Shown one piece after another: positions 6,493 to 8,947 of a stretch of DNA of 8,947 nucleotides (positions within the stretch are counted from its first letter, which is position 1; every line of letters begins with the position of its first letter). Made by a program: the position numbers and the translations under genes. The notes beneath the pieces were generated by a model. It searched no databases, was not told the DNA's origin, and saw nothing but the letters and a program-made list of their open reading frames with translations. Origin of the DNA: CAYFJO01 sp964343305 (GTDB taxonomy: Bacteria > Planctomycetota > Planctomycetia > Pirellulales > Pirellulaceae); assembly GCA_964343305.1 (NCBI GenBank), contig CAYFJO010000438.1:1-8947 (forward strand). The letters run 5' to 3'.

Positions 6493-7060
6493 AGGCGGTA
6501 TTGGGATCATGTTGCCGCGCTGCACGACGAAGTTCCTGTTCAATCTTCCGGACTACCAGGTCTTCTACTTCCGTGGGCCGGCACTCGAATGATTGAATGT
6601 CCCGTTGGCAATCGTCGCAGTGATAGACAGTCCTGTGTATTGGTGCGAAACCGCTGGCATCCCCTGGATAGATTTGGATTCCGCAATCAGGGCAGAACGG
6701 AGCGAGCGAATGGATCTTGCCCTGTGCTGTAAAACGCCACCGCCAAACAATGCCAAAGAGGGTTTGTTGCGTAGAAATGTCAGGCAATTCATCCGCCTTA
6801 CTTGATGCCGAATAGGCCATGAGGAGAAGTCGTACGATCAAGGCGAACGTACACAATCCGAGGATGACGAGTATCCAACTCGAAGTTGAAGTGAAATTGA
6901 TGAGCCAATCGATGATGTTTCCAGTGAACGAAAAGATGGATTGCCAGCCATTCGGGATTAGCGTTATCACCAGACTGATCATTGCAGCGCCGAACAGGGT
7001 GGCGATAACGCTGTTCCATACAAGGTGGGATTCGTTTTTTACCACCAGGGTTTCTTTCAC
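6491..7060 (-). CDS. Two-TM membrane protein with C-terminal paired CxxC (zinc-ribbon-like) domain, function unknown
   Basis: I do not recognise a named gene. The 189-residue product has two hydrophobic helices, at about 15-36 and 60-83, separated by an amphipathic loop. A hinge follows (DELPDISTQQ), then a soluble part beginning LFGIVWRWRF (101-110). Two cysteine pairs, CPDC (123-126) and CDDC (148-151, preceded by H147), are spaced as in a zinc ribbon or rubredoxin-like knuckle. The end is a charged helix (EVEDLVVRKIEQELRRAARQ). The layout loosely recalls small two-TM proteins annotated as superinfection-exclusion B-like, but I cannot confirm that. The start is GTG at 7060 with only a poor ribosome-binding site. 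Codon-phase behaviour and the coherent TM plus cysteine pattern support real coding. The gene converges with the enolase-family gene. Confidence 0.78.
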   Translation of the reverse strand: MKETLVVKNESHLVWNSVIATLFGAAMISLVITLIPNGWQSIFSFTGNIIDWLINFTSTSSWILVILGLCTFALIVRLLLMAYSASSKADELPDISTQQTLFGIVWRWRFTAQGKIHSLAPFCPDCGIQIYPGDASGFAPIHRTVYHCDDCQRDIQSFECRPTEVEDLVVRKIEQELRRAARQHDPNTA

Positions 7061-7145
7061 CCACTAGAGTTTAAGATAACCTGCGAACGCAGACCACACG
7101 GGTGATGATATCAGACCCAACTCGCGTTGCCTACATTTGTTGCTG

Positions 7146-7165
7146 TCCGCGAGGCGGAGTTTTTT
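7146..7165 (+). terminator. Short terminator- or attenuator-like hairpin
   Basis: TCCGC-GAG-GCGGA (7146-7158) is a 5-bp GC-rich stem followed directly by G and six T residues. No plus-strand gene ends nearby, so if functional it would act on a long leader transcript or on read-through. The short stem makes chance likely. Confidence 0.25.
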
Positions 7166-7457
7166 GGATGTTGCCGTACTCTTCCGAAAACACGAGACCA
7201 TGTCAGGTGCGCCGGTCTAAGGAAATGTTTGGGGATGGATTTCGGACTTGCACGTTAGTGTTTTGAGCGAGATGGCCGTCATCATATCGAGCACGGTCCA
7301 AGCGTGAACTGAGGACGCCCACAGACTCAATTGACTTCACAGCGCGTAATAAATTCGGCGCACATCAGTTGAAAACAACAGCTTGCGCACTTCTGACGAT
7401 CCCCAAAGCGTTGCATGGTACGCCGTTTTCTATATGGATATGGGAATGAAGGTTTCG

Positions 7458-7472
7458 GATCTGCACCAGATC
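7458..7472. promoter_or_regulatory. Perfect palindrome GATCTG-CAC-CAGATC, operator-like
   Basis: Two perfect 6-base arms surround a 3-base centre, 30 bases before the preferred ATG of the lectin gene. The symmetry and location fit a repressor site or a small hairpin in the 5' leader. The ribosome-binding site AGGAG is at 7491-7495, outside the palindrome. No regulator is identifiable in the window. Confidence 0.35.
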
Positions 7473-7502
7473 AGAGCGTCTCGGCAATAAAGGAGAATGA
7501 AA

Positions 7503-8234
7503 ATGAGAATCCCAGCATTCAGAATCGCCGCCTCGACTTGTTTGACTGTGTTCGCACTCGCTGGTCCTGTTTTGGCTAACCATCAACGGGGCACAACGTC
7601 GACATTCGGTACCAAGACCGAAATTGGACAATTTCGGTTTGCAGAACGTCCTAACGGCGGCACTCAGATGCCCGATCTCGTGCGCGGGCACCCCGGTGCC
7701 TTTCGACCAAATCATGGCCACCAAACACCTGAGTTCGGCCCAAGCGACCCCAATCAGCATTGTGGCGGTGTTCCATTGAATTATCCGGTGAGCCTTATCA
7801 ACATGGGAAACGGCAGATCGCTGGACGCGCACATCCACAAACTTCACCGAAACGGTGGTTGGGTTCAAATGTGGGATCTCCATGGTCGTGCGAATCAGAA
7901 ATGGGTGTTGGTGCCCGTTGGACGTGGATTCGTCAAAATCGTGAATCAAGCGGGTGGCCTAGTTCTTGATGCCGACTCGCGTTACGTGCACCGCAATGGC
8001 GGTCGACTTCAGTTATGGGATTGGAATGGTGGACTGCATCAGCAATGGAGGTTGGTACCCGTGGGACGTGGAGAGTTTGAACAGATAAACCGTGCGAGCG
8101 GACTGGCTCTGGATGCCGATCTTCGTCAGATTCGTAGAAACGGTGGACGACTCTTGGTTTGGTCTCCAAACCATGAGCCCCAACAGCGGTGGAGAATCGA
8201 AGTTGCCCCGCCCATTCATATCCCGCATCCGTAG
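7503..8234 (+). CDS. Secreted beta-trefoil (ricin-type) lectin-domain protein
   Basis: The 243-residue protein has a signal peptide (MRIPAFRIAASTCLTVFALAGPVLA) and a Gly/His/Pro-rich linker to about residue 94. Three tandem units of about 48 residues then form one ricin-type beta-trefoil. Each has an LDA core (SLDAH, VLDAD, ALDAD), an RNGG turn and the family QxW motif: QKW, QQW and QRW at 132-134, 180-182 and 228-230, exactly 48 residues apart. Ricin-type trefoils bind carbohydrate, with the conserved aspartate contacting sugar. The repeats contain no cysteines, so disulfides do not stabilise them. It is probably secreted and may bind extracellular or cell-surface glycans. AGGAG at 7491-7495 is seven bases from ATG 7503 but only one base from ATG 7497, so 7503 is preferred. 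A strong terminator follows. Confidence 0.92.
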   Translation: MRIPAFRIAASTCLTVFALAGPVLANHQRGTTSTFGTKTEIGQFRFAERPNGGTQMPDLVRGHPGAFRPNHGHQTPEFGPSDPNQHCGGVPLNYPVSLINMGNGRSLDAHIHKLHRNGGWVQMWDLHGRANQKWVLVPVGRGFVKIVNQAGGLVLDADSRYVHRNGGRLQLWDWNGGLHQQWRLVPVGRGEFEQINRASGLALDADLRQIRRNGGRLLVWSPNHEPQQRWRIEVAPPIHIPHP

Positions 8235-8270
8235 TGTGCGAGCCTACATCGCGTTTGATTTGCACAATAA

Positions 8271-8308
8271 AGACTCCAACACTGGCGGCGTGTTGGAGTC
8301 TGTTCTTT
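8271..8308 (+). terminator. Strong intrinsic terminator after the lectin gene
   Basis: AGACTCCAACAC (8271-8282) and GTGTTGGAGTCT (8290-8301) form a perfect 12-bp stem around the 7-base loop TGGCGGC, followed by GTTCTTT. It begins 36 bases after the lectin stop. The upstream AATAA gives only a weak A-tract for the reverse direction. Confidence 0.85.
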
Positions 8309-8390
8309 GATTGATCAACCAATCTCGTGATTGGACTCGAACATACAGTAACAAGAACTGGTGCAACGACTGGGCAGACTCGTACGCAGA

Positions 8391-8947
8391 TTACGCTACA
8401 TCGCAGGTGTCCTCCAGCGCAGAGCATAATCCAGTCCTTTTTTGACGTGCCTCATCGCTCACGGGCTTTCAAGACGGTCGGGTTTTGGAAAATTGGTGTG
8501 TCTGCTGAGATGCGGAAGTCGAACGATATGTCCAACAGTGCGAGAAGTTGCGACCGCGCGATTACCCCCAATGGCAACGACTAATTGAGGGAATCAACCT
8601 GAGCGGCGTCCGACTTGAAGAATCGCAGATTATGAGTTGGGCCGATGGCTCGTTTCAAATCGACACCAGCAAAGACCGTCCACTGTTTCGAATCCTTTCC
8701 GAAGGTGAAAAGGGATTCAAAGACCGACTGCTGCCGATGACACCGGACTTTTGGGACTGGGTTGATCAAGTGCCGGACACGAACGAACCGGGTTGGTGAT
8801 GCCGATTGTCGGCAAGGACGGAAAGCAACTGACCGTCAAAATAGTTGGCCGCAAGTTGTCTGACATCGGCCGTGCAGCGAATCTCATCGTCGATCGCCAA
8901 GCCGAACGATTCGCCAGCGCCCATGACCTGCGCCGCACGTTCGGAAC
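8391..8947 (+). pseudogene. Frameshifted tyrosine recombinase/integrase remnant, continues past the window edge
   Basis: Recognisable integrase sequence is spread over several frames. The clearest part (8509-8796) reads AEVERYVQQCEKLRPRDYPQ and continues to INLSGVRLEES, which carries the box-I catalytic arginine (codon 8611-8613), then LSEGEKGFKDRLLPMTPDFW. It hits a TGA at 8797. One frame over, from about 8793, the protein resumes (LVMPIVGKDGKQLTV...) and reaches SAHDLRRTFG, with the box-II H and R at codons 8922 and 8931, and is still open at the edge. Upstream, VPHRSRAFKTVGFW (8426-8508) and LRYIAGVLQ (8391-8417) look like N-terminal core-binding pieces in two further frames; these are less certain. 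Each junction fits loss of one base. No N-terminal start was found, and 8309-8390 shows nothing clear. Tyrosine recombinases cut and rejoin DNA for mobile elements; this copy is probably inactive. Confidence 0.75.

Larger units (their letters stand above)
7061..7502. other. 442-base intergenic region upstream of the lectin gene
   Basis: No believable protein is encoded here; open frames on the minus strand are shadows running back from the lectin gene. Small structures are present: TCCGC-GAG-GCGGA followed by GTTTTTT at 7146-7165, which looks like a short plus-strand terminator or attenuator; a perfect palindrome at 7458-7472; and a weak promoter-like pair, TTGCAT (7411-7416) and TATGGA (7433-7438). 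The region probably holds a long leader or regulatory DNA for the lectin gene, plus the promoter of the divergent membrane-protein gene. Confidence 0.45.

Noticed and set aside
8325..8350. GGACTCGAACA stretch resembling a tRNA T-arm near the integrase relic, a possible attachment site
   Set aside because: No acceptor stem, anticodon arm or D-arm could be placed around it, so it is not a tRNA or tRNA fragment I can support.

Overview
The window looks like chromosomal DNA of a Planctomycetota bacterium, most likely of the Pirellulales (Rhodopirellula-like). This is inferred from gene content: a MoxR/DUF58 operon, a secreted formylglycine sulfatase, an exported enolase-superfamily enzyme, and a tyrosine-recombinase remnant of a type I associate with that phylum. 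GC content is moderate and most genes are single transcription units. No RNA gene, CRISPR array or intact insertion sequence was seen.

Left part (1-2331, minus strand): a compact operon of a MoxR-family AAA+ ATPase, a DUF58/VWA-like protein and a third, secreted protein cut by the window edge. The third gene's ATG overlaps the DUF58 stop (TGATG). Its reading frame then crosses a 194-bp pair of inverted palindromic repeats before reaching the signal peptide. The repeat therefore appears to sit in frame inside a protein-coding gene, which is the most unusual thing in the window.

Middle part (2332-6490): a secreted arylsulfatase-type sulfatase (+) is transcribed divergently from the ATPase operon. 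It converges with an integral-membrane methyltransferase of the isoprenylcysteine carboxyl methyltransferase (ICMT)-like family (-). Next comes a Tat-signal galactonate-dehydratase-like enolase-superfamily protein (+), preceded by a cluster of GCGAC/GTCGC palindromes. The sulfatase and the enolase-family protein fit a lifestyle of degrading sulfated polysaccharides and sugar acids, but they are not in one operon.

Right part (6491-8947): a two-TM protein with a paired CxxC motif and no recognised function (-); a 442-bp spacer with a perfect short palindrome; a secreted three-repeat beta-trefoil (ricin-type) lectin with a strong intrinsic terminator (+); and a tyrosine recombinase gene broken by frameshifts that runs off the right edge. 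The integrase relic indicates past mobile-element activity at this end.
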